Shown here: piece by piece, positions 7,623 through 16,652 of the stretch | Layout of the letters: each line of letters begins with the position of its first letter | Position numbering within the stretch: position 1 is the first letter of the stretch | Notes under the pieces: generated by a model | Told to the model about the DNA's origin: nothing | The model's input: the letters and a program-made list of their open reading frames with translations, nothing else | Database searches by the model: none | Position numbers and translations under genes: made by a program | NCBI GenBank assembly: GCA_964443545.1 | Contig: CAYUCV010000012.1 | Location: forward strand, 1-41,856 | Direction: 5' to 3' | Length of the DNA stretch: 41,856 bases | DNA from: JBAZKV01 sp964443545 | Lineage (GTDB): Bacteria; Margulisbacteria; WOR-1; JAKLHX01; JBAZKV01

Positions 7623-9363
7623 GGCCGATCGAAAAATGCAGAACTCCCTCGCCAAAAGTCCTGTGGTCGCCTATGCCGTAATCCAATCTGATGGGCCCCA
7701 TCGGGGTGTTAAGCCTTATGCCGAATCCCTTGCCGGAAATAAAGTTTGAAGGGACAAATCCGCCGTCATTCCAGGCATCACCTGAGTCAAAAAACAGTAC
7801 CCCCTGGAACATGTCATTGAAGGTCAGCCTGTACTCTATGTTCAAAAGCACTTTTCTTTTTCCGATCTTTGCCTGTGAAGGCTCATAGCCTCTGACGGTG
7901 TTGGCGCCGCCCACATAGTAGACCTCTCCGACGGGCACATCCCCCACTCCCAACCCGCCTCCAATATGTCCGGCCAGAACATTGTTTTCCGCAAGTTTGA
8001 GGAACTGGTTAAAGTCCACGGAGGCTTTTCCGAAATCGCTCTGGACGGATGAATACTTCCATCCCTGTTTGTAGGCAAAGACATAGTATTTTCCACTTGA
8101 TGGGTTCATCCAGTTGTCCCTGGTGTCCAAAGCCGCCGACAGAGCAACAGTTGTCTGGTCATACGGCTCAAAGCTGGCAGTACCTGTGGGAGTCACCCTT
8201 TCCGTTCCGACCGTGACAGAAGCGTTCCATTCGTCATTGAGCGGCTTGCTCAAAGAAAAATCCCAGCCGTTGTATTTTCCTTCCCTTTCGGGGGTTTCCA
8301 GAAGATAGACATTTTTACCTTCTGTCAGCCATCTTCTTACCGTAAAAGAGACCCTTTCTCCCAGTTTTTCCGGGAACAGCCACGGGTAGGTGTATCTCAA
8401 CTGGTAAGTGGACTGCGTCTGTCCCGCCTGCCCCCTCATCATCGCTCCCTGACCGGTCCCGAACAGGTTTTCCGCGGAAAGGTCCACAAATCCGAACCAG
8501 CCTTCCCTCTCTCCGTAGCCTCCGCCAAAGTTTATCGTGTTAGTCTTAGACTCTTTGACATTGAGTATAAGGATCACCTTATCGGCCTCGCTGCCGGAGT
8601 CAAAATTTGGAGTAACATTGGAGAAGAATCCAAGGTTGAAGACCCTTCTAAGGTCCTTTGAAAGGACCTTTTCGTTCAGCACCGTTCCGGGCTTTGTCCT
8701 CAGCTCCCTTGTTATGACATACTCCCGCGTCACATCGTTGCCGTCAATGGCAATGGCCTCCACAACGCCTTCCACCATCTTTACCTTTAGAACCCCGGTC
8801 TTTGGATCGGTTACAACATCCACCACTCTCTGAAGAATATAGCCGTCCTTGTGATAGAGATCCTCGATCGCCTTTATATCCTCCTGAACATTCTTAAAGT
8901 TAAGCATCTGCCCTTGTTTTGAGACCATTACGGAGATAAGCTGCTGCTTTGAATAGACCGTTGCGCCATCAAATACTATGTCGCTTATGACCGGGTTCTC
9001 TTTGACGATAAAGACGAGCCGCGTCCCGGCTTTTTCCTTTACAAAATCCGAACGCACATCTTCGAACAGCCCCATAGAAGAAATGGCTTTTATGTCTATT
9101 GCGACCTTTTCCTGCGAAAGGCTGTCCCCTATCCTGCTCCTTACGGCCTCAAGTATCCTGTCCGAAGAGACCCTGCTGTTGCCCCTGATATCGATGCCCG
9201 AAATGGTCGAGGGAAGGACCGAGGGTTTTTGCCGGGCCGGGGAGGCTGTTTTAAGGTCTTTCAGGGATTCTTTTATAGATGTGTCCAGTTTGAGCTCAAG
9301 CTCTGCATGTCCGGCCTGGCACAGACAAATGATGAATGCGATCGTAAGCGCTTTTTTTATCAT
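7612..9363 (-). CDS. bamA: Outer-membrane assembly protein, BamA/Omp85 family
   Basis: A 583-residue precursor. Signal peptide residues 1-20 (cleavage after AGHA), about three POTRA domains (roughly 53-124, 125-198, 200-273), then a 16-strand-type barrel ending in Phe. The conserved L6 motif appears as VRGYEPS. It should fold and insert outer-membrane beta-barrels; three POTRAs rather than five is on the short side for BamA and compatible with a TamA-like partner of the TamB protein encoded just upstream (42-base gap). The predicted periplasmic start repeats SGIDIRGNSRV, typical of POTRA strand 1. A TAAAAT box lies 10 bases before the ATG, with GGGTGGG between them. Confidence 0.93.
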   Translation of the reverse strand: MIKKALTIAFIICLCQAGHAELELKLDTSIKESLKDLKTASPARQKPSVLPSTISGIDIRGNSRVSSDRILEAVRSRIGDSLSQEKVAIDIKAISSMGLFEDVRSDFVKEKAGTRLVFIVKENPVISDIVFDGATVYSKQQLISVMVSKQGQMLNFKNVQEDIKAIEDLYHKDGYILQRVVDVVTDPKTGVLKVKMVEGVVEAIAIDGNDVTREYVITRELRTKPGTVLNEKVLSKDLRRVFNLGFFSNVTPNFDSGSEADKVILILNVKESKTNTINFGGGYGEREGWFGFVDLSAENLFGTGQGAMMRGQAGQTQSTYQLRYTYPWLFPEKLGERVSFTVRRWLTEGKNVYLLETPEREGKYNGWDFSLSKPLNDEWNASVTVGTERVTPTGTASFEPYDQTTVALSAALDTRDNWMNPSSGKYYVFAYKQGWKYSSVQSDFGKASVDFNQFLKLAENNVLAGHIGGGLGVGDVPVGEVYYVGGANTVRGYEPSQAKIGKRKVLLNIEYRLTFNDMFQGVLFFDSGDAWNDGGFVPSNFISGKGFGIRLNTPMGPIRLDYGIGDHRTFGEGVLHFSIGHAF

Positions 9364-9405
9364 TTACCCACCCATTTTACCCCATAAAATACAGCCGCAC
9401 AACGG

Positions 9406-12400
9406 CTACAGCCGGTACAGCGCCTGTATGACCGCCTTGTAATAATCGCTGTGCTGTTCCTGGAAAGTCATGGGCTCCCTGTAGTAGACAAGGGCCCAGA
9501 ATGGGCTTAGCTTATAGGTAAGCTGGTAGTTAAGGGATGTCGGGTTCAGCACATCGATCTGCTGTATGGTCTGTGAGTAGCGCATCTGGATATAGAACCG
9601 GTCAAAGAGGTTCTTGGCAAACCCCACGCCCAGCTGCGGTTTTTCGGCATAGGCCATTCCTGCTCCTCTTGTGGGAAGAAGCCTTTCAAGGTCCCTGCCA
9701 AAGTTATATGATACGGTAAAGCTTTCCAGCCCCAGGGCTCTTTCTATCCCGCTGCTAACGGTTTTTGAGATCATTGTGTCCAGCCTGGTGTTTATATAGT
9801 TGACGAGCACCGCGTTGGCATCAAATTCCGCGCCTGCGCCCTTGGAAAGCCCCAGAGTATCCTTAACAAAATCGGGCAGAAGCATTATCCTTACCCTGTT
9901 CTCATCATAAGGAGCTGCCGTAAACTGGGCAGGGACCTTAGTTGTATCCTCGATAAAAGGATAGAAATTTACCGACAGGGCCTTGCCTCTTTCGATCACC
10001 CCGGGCATGCCGGAGACCCGAGTTATTATATAGACCTTTTGCTTTGAGGTTTTAGGGGCGCTTGTCCCCGACAGATATGAAGGCGTATCTTCTTTTACTT
10101 CATATACCTCGCTCAGCGCGGTGGCGTTTATCAAGGGAACAGCGCCGTAGTTTTCTGCGCCTAAGAAGGTGGCTGTGTTGTCCTGGACCATGCCGGGGTT
10201 TGACGCAAAGTATTTTTCCTGGTCAAGTTTTGAAAGGACTTCAAAGTCCCTGCCCAGAATATTCAGGCTCCCGCTCTTTATCCGAACATCCCCCTCTATG
10301 ACGGGGGAAAAGATATCGCCTTTAACAAAAAGGCTGTCGGCTTCTATCCGGGCGTTGAGCTTGGTCATCTCTGTGGAGATGAGCCTGTCGTCCTGTCCCT
10401 GCAGTATGTGAACATCTTTTGCCATGCCTACAACAAGCTGAAGAGCGACCGGCGAAAATGACGGCTGATCCTGCGATGAGCCTCCGGGAAGGAACAGGGA
10501 TCCGTCGTGCAGAAGGACCCTGCCTTTGAGAAGAGCCTTGTTGTTATAGCTTTCGGCAGGGGCAGTATAAACCCTTCCCTTAAGGCTTGCCCCCTCTATC
10601 TTCATGCCTCCCGAATACAGCCCCGGGAGAGTAAAATTGACATCGCTGTCGGCCATCACAAGCGCAACATCCGCATGAGGCGTTCCCCTGAATATGTTCC
10701 TCAGGTCCGCCGATCCTGCAAAGGAGAAGGGAGAAGCCTCTCCCTTGGTGATATCTCCCTGAATGATACCGAGGAATTTCTTTACCTTGAATAAATTGTT
10801 GTCGGCCGTAAGCTCCGCATTAAGCCCGTATACGGTTGACCTTATGCCGTCCATGTTTATGACAGCATCATTAAGTACGATCCGGCCGTTCACTTTTGGA
10901 TAGTTTATCTTTCCCGAGACCGAAACTTCAACGGACCCTGAGCCGCCCCCCCACGAGGCGCCCTTGATAAAAGAAGCGATAAGCCCTGTGCTTTCCCCGC
11001 TCAATTTCACTTTAAGATCTATGTCCCTCTTCCTGTTAAAAGGAAGGGAACCTTTTATCATTGTCGCCTGTTTGCCGGAGCCTATTTCGAGGCTTTTTAT
11101 CTCTAACAGGTCCCTTGAAATGACAAAGCTGCCCAGGGCCTGTTTTAGGGCAAGCCCGCCAAAGCCGGCGTCCAAAAGGGAAAGCTCGGCAGCTATCAAG
11201 GGATCCGGCGTCTTTCCTGAAGCCTTTAAAGAACCGCTCAGCGATCCCTCTATGGGAAAGCCCGCCCCGATAACGGTTTCTATGCCGTCCAGCTTAAGCC
11301 TGTTGACCGAGGCGGAAATATCCGTTTCACCAAAGATGTCGGCTTTGCCAAAGGCCGAAAAGCTCCCGCGGCCTTTGTCCAGCAAAAATTTGTGCAAAGT
11401 TATGCGGTCCCCGTCAAAAGAAACCGACAGTTCGATCCCGTCAAATCCGTATGAGCCCAGTTTTCCTTCAGCCACCTTGACCCCGGCGGCCGCTTTGACC
11501 AGGCCGTCTTTCATCTCAAACACAATATCGGCGCCCAGCGCGCCCTGCGCCTGCCCCATAAAAAGCTGCGTGGTTTTACCAAAGCCTTCGGCGCCCTTTA
11601 CGGAGGCCGCCCATGCGGCAAGGTAGGAATCTTCAGGAGAATACAGCTTGAAACCTTCCTGAGTCCTGTAATTGAAAATTTTTGGCAGTTCCAGCCTGTC
11701 TTTACGGATCTTTACGGTAGAGCCGTCGGAGGCAAGGCCTTTTCTTTCTATCAGCTCCACATAGGCCATGTTTGCCATGGATACGGCCGAACTAAGTCCC
11801 CCTTTTTTCGTATAAAGACGCGCTCTGATCTCCGGCTCGGTTTTTGACAGGTCTCCTTCGGCTGAGATTTGATAGCTTTCACCGAACTGCTCGAGCCCGA
11901 TAGGACTTTCCGTGCCAAAGCGGCCCGCCTCATAAAAAACCTTCCCGAAAATCCTATCCACTCTTATCTCGTTGTACGAGGGCCCATCGGCATTAAACGA
12001 CGCGCTCAAACGCGGGCTATGCAAAGGCCCTTTTGCCCCGGCAGAAAACAAGACCCGTCCCAGTATTTTTGCGTATTTTTGAGTGACAGGCATAAGGTCC
12101 GCTAGCTCAAGGACCCCTTTTGCGGAAAGGGCCAGAGCTCTGGGCTCGGCAGTTCCTTCAAAACTGACAGAGGAGTTTCTTGTCTTGATATCTGCCGAAT
12201 TGATCTTTATCCTGCCTCTGTCCAGCTCAACGGCCCCGGAAGCTCTTTCTATCTCCTGACGGGCAAGCCCTATCTTTTCTACCCTGAACGCCGCGTATCC
12301 GCTGTAATTTTCTATGTTCTTAAAAAAGTCCCGGCCAAAACTCCTCGGCGACATTCCGTAAAGCCTTGCTTCAAGGGAGCCCCGTCCCGTTATCTCCCCA

Positions 12401-13950
12401 AGGTTTTTTGGCAGATGCCTTTTAAGGAAAGACAGGTCTTCCATAACAAAAGCTCCGGAGCGAAGTGCTATATCGGTCTGCCTGCCGGGGCCAAATTTGC
12501 CCGAGACCGTAAGGTCGGATGCTCCGGATATAATGGAAACCTGGTTAAGGAAAAGGGTTCCCTTGTCTATTGCAAAAGAACCCCTGGCGGACCTTATGCT
12601 TTGCCCGAATATCTTTTCTCCGTTGAGATCCATCTGTCCCGAAAGGTCGATATCGGCAAAGGGGTCTAAGATAAAGCCTGCTCCGGACACATTTCTTAAA
12701 AGCCCCGTCAGCTCAACTTTGCTTTTCTTGTTTGATGCTGTAAAGGAATCAACAGCCAGCGAATCGTCCCTAAGTCTTCCGGAAAACGATATTTTTTCCG
12801 GTCTGATACCGTCAAAGTCCGCGCCGGCAAGATCAAAGTCAGCCAGTATGCCCAGGTCCGTCATAACGCCTTCCATGCTTATCGCTGCAGTGGCCCTGCC
12901 GGAAGCAGCGGCAACCAGCGCAGAAAGGTCTGTTCCAGAGGTCCTGATCTCGGACTTAAGGCCTATCTCTTTTCTGTTAAGGTCAAAAACCGCGCCGCCT
13001 CTTATCCTGCCCCCGCAAAAGACCGCCCGGTCCAGATCAAGTTTTGCTCTATCTCCCTTAAGGTCAACCTTGATGCCTCCGCCAAATTCCCTGCCGTAAA
13101 GTTTCCCCTGGGCGATACGGACCTCTCCCAGAACAAAAGCCGAAGGCGGAGTTGAAGTTGAAAGGTCCACATCTGCAAAGCCGTCAAGTTCAAGGGAAGT
13201 CAGTCCGGGGATACCGATAAGAGGGATCCAGTCGCGCAGGGGAAGTTTTGCTGCCTTTACCTTGATCTGCGCCTTGACCGTCTCCTCGAGGCCTTTTTGT
13301 TTAAAAGCAAGATAAATCTTTCCCTGCGCCCTTGCCGCAGCCTTACCCGACATGCCTGAAGCATTAAAGGCGATCATATCTTTTTTTCTCAGATCAAAAA
13401 AGGCGGAAACCTCTGTAAAGACCTGCCTGAACGGTTTTGCAAGAGGCTGCCCGTAACCGGAAGCATCAAGATAGTCCAGGGTCCCATTATTTACCTGGAT
13501 CCTTGACCTGAAAACCGGCGGGGCTCCGCCGCCTTCCTCCCCTGCCGCAAGTCTTGCAAGGTTCCAAATACCGCTTTTGTCCCTCTCAAGAAAGACTTCG
13601 GGGCCTGATATGTCGATCCTGTAAATGGAAGGTATTACATCCCTGGCAAAAGCGGCTTTCATCAGATTATACCTGACCACCGCTTTCTTGATCTTTATGA
13701 TGTCTCTGCCTTCTTCCGCTCCTTCTCCGGGGACCCTTATGTCCTCAAGAGTGACCGAGTTCAAAAGCCCCCCGTAGGCCCTGCCCACATAGACCTTTCT
13801 GCCCAGCATGGAAGATGACTGTCTTATTATTTCGTCCTTGATAAAGACATGGACGGGTGTTTCTTTTGTGAAAAGCGAGAACCCGCTGACGAGGAAGTAT
13901 ATTGACAACAGTGCAAAGGTGGCCGCTGTTCTTTTGATATAACATCCCAT
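9406..13950 (-). CDS. tamB: TamB/DUF490 translocation and assembly module protein
   Basis: A 1514-residue AsmA-like bridge protein. The N-terminus has one hydrophobic signal anchor (about 8-26) and then a very long run of short amphipathic beta strands of the AsmA/TamB type, ending in a DUF490-type C-terminal domain (about 1150-1514) whose last stretch is barrel-like. Such proteins span the periplasm from the inner to the outer membrane and move phospholipids and/or help barrel assembly with an Omp85 partner. That partner is the next gene (bamA-like). The ATG has no Shine-Dalgarno sequence; TGATATAAT ends 8 bases upstream. The single frame remains open over 4.5 kb, arguing for a functional gene. 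Confidence 0.93.
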   Translation of the reverse strand: MGCYIKRTAATFALLSIYFLVSGFSLFTKETPVHVFIKDEIIRQSSSMLGRKVYVGRAYGGLLNSVTLEDIRVPGEGAEEGRDIIKIKKAVVRYNLMKAAFARDVIPSIYRIDISGPEVFLERDKSGIWNLARLAAGEEGGGAPPVFRSRIQVNNGTLDYLDASGYGQPLAKPFRQVFTEVSAFFDLRKKDMIAFNASGMSGKAAARAQGKIYLAFKQKGLEETVKAQIKVKAAKLPLRDWIPLIGIPGLTSLELDGFADVDLSTSTPPSAFVLGEVRIAQGKLYGREFGGGIKVDLKGDRAKLDLDRAVFCGGRIRGGAVFDLNRKEIGLKSEIRTSGTDLSALVAAASGRATAAISMEGVMTDLGILADFDLAGADFDGIRPEKISFSGRLRDDSLAVDSFTASNKKSKVELTGLLRNVSGAGFILDPFADIDLSGQMDLNGEKIFGQSIRSARGSFAIDKGTLFLNQVSIISGASDLTVSGKFGPGRQTDIALRSGAFVMEDLSFLKRHLPKNLGEITGRGSLEARLYGMSPRSFGRDFFKNIENYSGYAAFRVEKIGLARQEIERASGAVELDRGRIKINSADIKTRNSSVSFEGTAEPRALALSAKGVLELADLMPVTQKYAKILGRVLFSAGAKGPLHSPRLSASFNADGPSYNEIRVDRIFGKVFYEAGRFGTESPIGLEQFGESYQISAEGDLSKTEPEIRARLYTKKGGLSSAVSMANMAYVELIERKGLASDGSTVKIRKDRLELPKIFNYRTQEGFKLYSPEDSYLAAWAASVKGAEGFGKTTQLFMGQAQGALGADIVFEMKDGLVKAAAGVKVAEGKLGSYGFDGIELSVSFDGDRITLHKFLLDKGRGSFSAFGKADIFGETDISASVNRLKLDGIETVIGAGFPIEGSLSGSLKASGKTPDPLIAAELSLLDAGFGGLALKQALGSFVISRDLLEIKSLEIGSGKQATMIKGSLPFNRKRDIDLKVKLSGESTGLIASFIKGASWGGGSGSVEVSVSGKINYPKVNGRIVLNDAVINMDGIRSTVYGLNAELTADNNLFKVKKFLGIIQGDITKGEASPFSFAGSADLRNIFRGTPHADVALVMADSDVNFTLPGLYSGGMKIEGASLKGRVYTAPAESYNNKALLKGRVLLHDGSLFLPGGSSQDQPSFSPVALQLVVGMAKDVHILQGQDDRLISTEMTKLNARIEADSLFVKGDIFSPVIEGDVRIKSGSLNILGRDFEVLSKLDQEKYFASNPGMVQDNTATFLGAENYGAVPLINATALSEVYEVKEDTPSYLSGTSAPKTSKQKVYIITRVSGMPGVIERGKALSVNFYPFIEDTTKVPAQFTAAPYDENRVRIMLLPDFVKDTLGLSKGAGAEFDANAVLVNYINTRLDTMISKTVSSGIERALGLESFTVSYNFGRDLERLLPTRGAGMAYAEKPQLGVGFAKNLFDRFYIQMRYSQTIQQIDVLNPTSLNYQLTYKLSPFWALVYYREPMTFQEQHSDYYKAVIQALYRL

Positions 13951-13958
13951 TTTAGAAA

Positions 13959-13967
13959 ATTATATCA
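13959..13967 (-). promoter_or_regulatory. Extended -10 promoter of tamB-bamA, leaderless spacing
   Basis: On the minus strand TGATATAAT (13967 to 13959) is followed by 8 bases and the tamB ATG (13950). No Shine-Dalgarno sequence lies between. Confidence 0.72.
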
Positions 13968-14009
13968 CTTATGAACAGGAATACTGACATATTTTGGAGG
14001 GAAGAAAGC

Positions 14010-14285
14010 CTAGCCGGCAGCCTCTTTTTCGTTGTTCTGTTGCTGGGCTCTCCTTAACTTTGCTTCCAGGTCCGCCATCTTCAGCAGGTCCTTTACCTTC
14101 TGGTAAAGGGCCAGAAGCCCTGCAAAAGAAAAACCTGTGAGAACTGAAACAAGGATGACTATTGACAGAGACATCTGCCGGCTCTGCCAGAATATCAGGT
14201 TAACGCTCACAGGGGTTGAGTTGGCCACCGCAAAAGCAGTTACTCCCAGAGATACTGTCAGGATAACAAAGATATTGAACCACAT
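14010..14285 (-). CDS. LapA-domain (DUF1049) membrane protein
   Basis: A 91-residue inner-membrane protein: helix 1 about 3-20, short loop with VNLIFWQSRQMSLS, helix 2 about 40-61, then a cytoplasmic coiled coil rich in Lys/Gln/Glu. The order, including the F-W turn between helices, is that of the lipopolysaccharide-assembly protein A domain. In E. coli LapA works with LapB in LPS synthesis control; no LapB is seen here. It starts 3 bases after the ruvB stop codon, with AGGAAAGG inside the end of ruvB, and lies 59 bases upstream of tamB, so an envelope role is plausible. Confidence 0.82.
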   Translation of the reverse strand: MWFNIFVILTVSLGVTAFAVANSTPVSVNLIFWQSRQMSLSIVILVSVLTGFSFAGLLALYQKVKDLLKMADLEAKLRRAQQQNNEKEAAG

Positions 14286-14288
14286 GGT

Positions 14289-15332
14289 CTACAAAAGCCT
14301 TTCCTGCCGGCCCAGTTCCTCCATGCTTTTTGGAACGCTGCGCCCAAAATGCTCGTAGGCCGGCCTGGTCAAAACTCTTCCGCGGGGAGTTCTGTCCAAA
14401 AAACCTATCTGAAGGAGATATGGTTCGTAAACATCTTCCACTGTCCCGGGGTCTTCGCTGATAGAGGCCGAAATGGTCTCTATTCCCACGGGACCGCCCT
14501 GGAATTTGTCAGCAATGGTAAGAATGATCTTTTTGTCTATGCTGTCCAGGCCGATGTCGTCTATTTCCAGGTTCTTCAGAGCCTGTTTTGCGACTTCCCC
14601 CGTTACCGGGCCTTTTGACTTAACCTGGCTCCAGTCCCTGACCCTGCGAAGCAGCCTGTTGGCTATCCTTGGAGTGCCTCTGGAGCGCCTGGCAATGGCA
14701 AGAGCGCCTTCTTTGCCTATTTCTATTCCCAGAACGCCTGCAGCCGCTCCGATTATTTCCATCAATTCTTCGTTAGAATAAAATTCCAGTCTGCCGATAA
14801 ACCCGAACCTGTCCCTTAAGGGGCTGGTCAATAATCCGGCCCTGGTTGTGGCGCCCACAAGAGTGAACTTGGGAAGGTCAAGCCTGATGGACCTTGCGGC
14901 AGGACCTTTGCCGATGACTATGTTCAGGCCGAAATCCTCCATTGCAGGATAGAGGATCTCTTCCACCACATGGTTAAGCCTGTGGATCTCATCAATAAAG
15001 AGGATCTCATTCTCGTTAAGGTTGGTGAGTATGGCGGCCAGATCTCCCGCCCTTTCTATCGTCGGGCCGGAAGCGGTCTTTATTCCTACTCCCATTTCGG
15101 CTGCAATAATGCTTGAGAGAGTGGTCTTGCCCAGTCCCGGAGGGCCGTAAAGCAGTATGTGCTCCAGGTGCTCCCCTCTTTTTTTTGCGGCATCTATCAG
15201 TATACGGATATTATCCTTGATCTTTTGCTGGCCGACAAAGTTTTCGAACCGCCTTGGGCGCAGGCCGTTAAAGGAGGAGTCTTCTTCTCTTTTGTCCAGC
15301 GAGGTGATCCTGTCCTCTGTTCCCTCGTTCAT
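14289..15332 (-). CDS. ruvB: Holliday junction branch-migration helicase RuvB
   Basis: A 347-residue AAA+ motor. Walker A is LLYGPPGLGKTTLSS, Walker B ILFIDEIHRLN, sensor 1 GATTRAGLL, the arginine-finger segment SPLRDRFG, and the C-terminal winged helix contains GFLDRTPRGRVLT. It drives branch migration with RuvA. RuvA and RuvC are not in the window. I chose the ATG at 15332 (MNEGTEDRITSL) because TGATAAAAT sits 7 bases before it and family members begin near here; a start 12 codons upstream is in frame but would overlap that -10 box. Confidence 0.96.
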   Translation of the reverse strand: MNEGTEDRITSLDKREEDSSFNGLRPRRFENFVGQQKIKDNIRILIDAAKKRGEHLEHILLYGPPGLGKTTLSSIIAAEMGVGIKTASGPTIERAGDLAAILTNLNENEILFIDEIHRLNHVVEEILYPAMEDFGLNIVIGKGPAARSIRLDLPKFTLVGATTRAGLLTSPLRDRFGFIGRLEFYSNEELMEIIGAAAGVLGIEIGKEGALAIARRSRGTPRIANRLLRRVRDWSQVKSKGPVTGEVAKQALKNLEIDDIGLDSIDKKIILTIADKFQGGPVGIETISASISEDPGTVEDVYEPYLLQIGFLDRTPRGRVLTRPAYEHFGRSVPKSMEELGRQERLL

Positions 15333-15339
15333 AGGAAGA

Positions 15340-15348
15340 ATTTTATCA
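15340..15348 (-). promoter_or_regulatory. Extended -10 promoter of ruvB, leaderless spacing
   Basis: On the minus strand TGATAAAAT (15348 to 15340) precedes the ruvB ATG (15332) by 7 bases. There is no clear Shine-Dalgarno sequence. Confidence 0.65.
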
Positions 15349-15401
15349 TATCGGGTTGAAATTGGCACCCTCTGCGGACGATAAATGTTCAGGAAGATTT
15401 C

Positions 15402-16652
15402 ATGAACCGCCTTAATATGAGAACAGCCCTGGAGTTCGGAAGGCCTGTGCAGCAGCTGCGCCGCTTTGAAAGGCCCGGCGGAGCCATGTCCGTATTCGGC
15501 GAATTTGTGCCTTTTGTGGATAAACTGGGCAGATTATCCCGCGAAAAGCTCGTTGAACTCGGGACGCCTTTCCCTGCGGGTTGCAGGGAGCTCGATGAGC
15601 GCAGCCGGACCATCCCGATCAGGTCCCGAATTTTTCCGTTCTTGCCGGTCTCAATAACTGTTGGACCGGAATACCAGGAGATGAGAGTCAATTGTCTGAG
15701 GGTAAAAGGCTGCCTTCCTCAGCACCGAGGAGGCGTGGTTGATGTCTACGGCCAGGGTCTTGGATATTGCTCATATCACTATGATGTCCCGGGAGAACAC
15801 CTGATCAGTTCTCATCCTAAGAGGCCGGAAGAGCTGTCGGCGCTCGGGACCGTTACCCTGAGGGAACTGGAAAAAGAAGCCCGGGCAGCCATTGCCTCCG
15901 GACCCGGGATCACAGACCTGCTTCTGGGCTTTGGCGAATATGACCTCTGTTTTATGGGAGAGCCGGTTTATTATCTTGTCTACGGGATGGAAAGAAAACG
16001 GGACGAAAGAATGTTTTACCATCTGCTGAAAATGTCGCTGTTTAATGGCCCCCGTCTTTTGGGCGCAGAGCATCTTGCAAGGCAGAACGGAAAACTGCTG
16101 CGAGACTTCCATGACATAACCGGGTATTGCCACGGCTATGCCACTCTCGGCAATCTTGCCCTGACAGGTATAGGCAACATGCGCCTGGTAGATCTTGAAA
16201 GCGCGCAAAAGCTGCCGGAAAACAGCGCGCTGGGTGCTCCTTACAGATACCTTGACATCTCAAGGACCGCTGTCGATTACATGAGAGGGATACGGCTGGG
16301 AGATAAAGAGATCAGCCTTATGAGGCTGCTGCCTCATTTCCTCCTGGGCTATTTCGGCCCGGATTCTTTGTTCGGCCAGGAGCTTGAAAGACTGTCTGAC
16401 CCGGGCCTGACGCAAGAAGAGCTGGAAAGCCGCTTGGGAACTGCCCCGGAAATATTCCATGACAGGGACTTCGGGATATGTTTCAGGGTAGGAGGAAAGC
16501 TCAGTTTAGCCGAGCCGCTTTTCAGGGCTTCGATGAGGCCTTATCTCGAAGAAGCCGTTGACCTTTCCGGATTTTGCGCTGAATGGGAATTTTTCGGAAG
16601 GTTCTACGAAGAGCTTAAGGCCTGCTCTTCCGGACGATGCACATCCCGGTAA
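15402..16652 (+). CDS. Orphan protein with degenerate kinase-like (APH-type) motif
   Basis: A 416-residue protein of no family I recognise, without signal peptide or membrane helix. Residues about 229-268 look like the catalytic region of aminoglycoside-phosphotransferase-type kinases: a helix ending LLRDFHDI, then HGYATLGN (His244, Asn251) and LVDLES (Asp264). The normally essential Asp after HG is Tyr246, so phosphotransfer would be impaired if the fold is right. The region before (PVYYLVYGMERKRD) could be the hinge. AGGAAG about 6 bases upstream supports ATG 15402. It overlaps the convergent transglycosylase gene by 49 bases. The gene stands alone between two minus-strand operons. Confidence 0.75.
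   Translation: MNRLNMRTALEFGRPVQQLRRFERPGGAMSVFGEFVPFVDKLGRLSREKLVELGTPFPAGCRELDERSRTIPIRSRIFPFLPVSITVGPEYQEMRVNCLRVKGCLPQHRGGVVDVYGQGLGYCSYHYDVPGEHLISSHPKRPEELSALGTVTLRELEKEARAAIASGPGITDLLLGFGEYDLCFMGEPVYYLVYGMERKRDERMFYHLLKMSLFNGPRLLGAEHLARQNGKLLRDFHDITGYCHGYATLGNLALTGIGNMRLVDLESAQKLPENSALGAPYRYLDISRTAVDYMRGIRLGDKEISLMRLLPHFLLGYFGPDSLFGQELERLSDPGLTQEELESRLGTAPEIFHDRDFGICFRVGGKLSLAEPLFRASMRPYLEEAVDLSGFCAEWEFFGRFYEELKACSSGRCTSR

Noticed and set aside
10964..11626. 220-codon and similar long + strand frames inside tamB
   Set aside because: They lie opposite a continuous, repetitive beta-strand protein; they reflect the codon composition of tamB.
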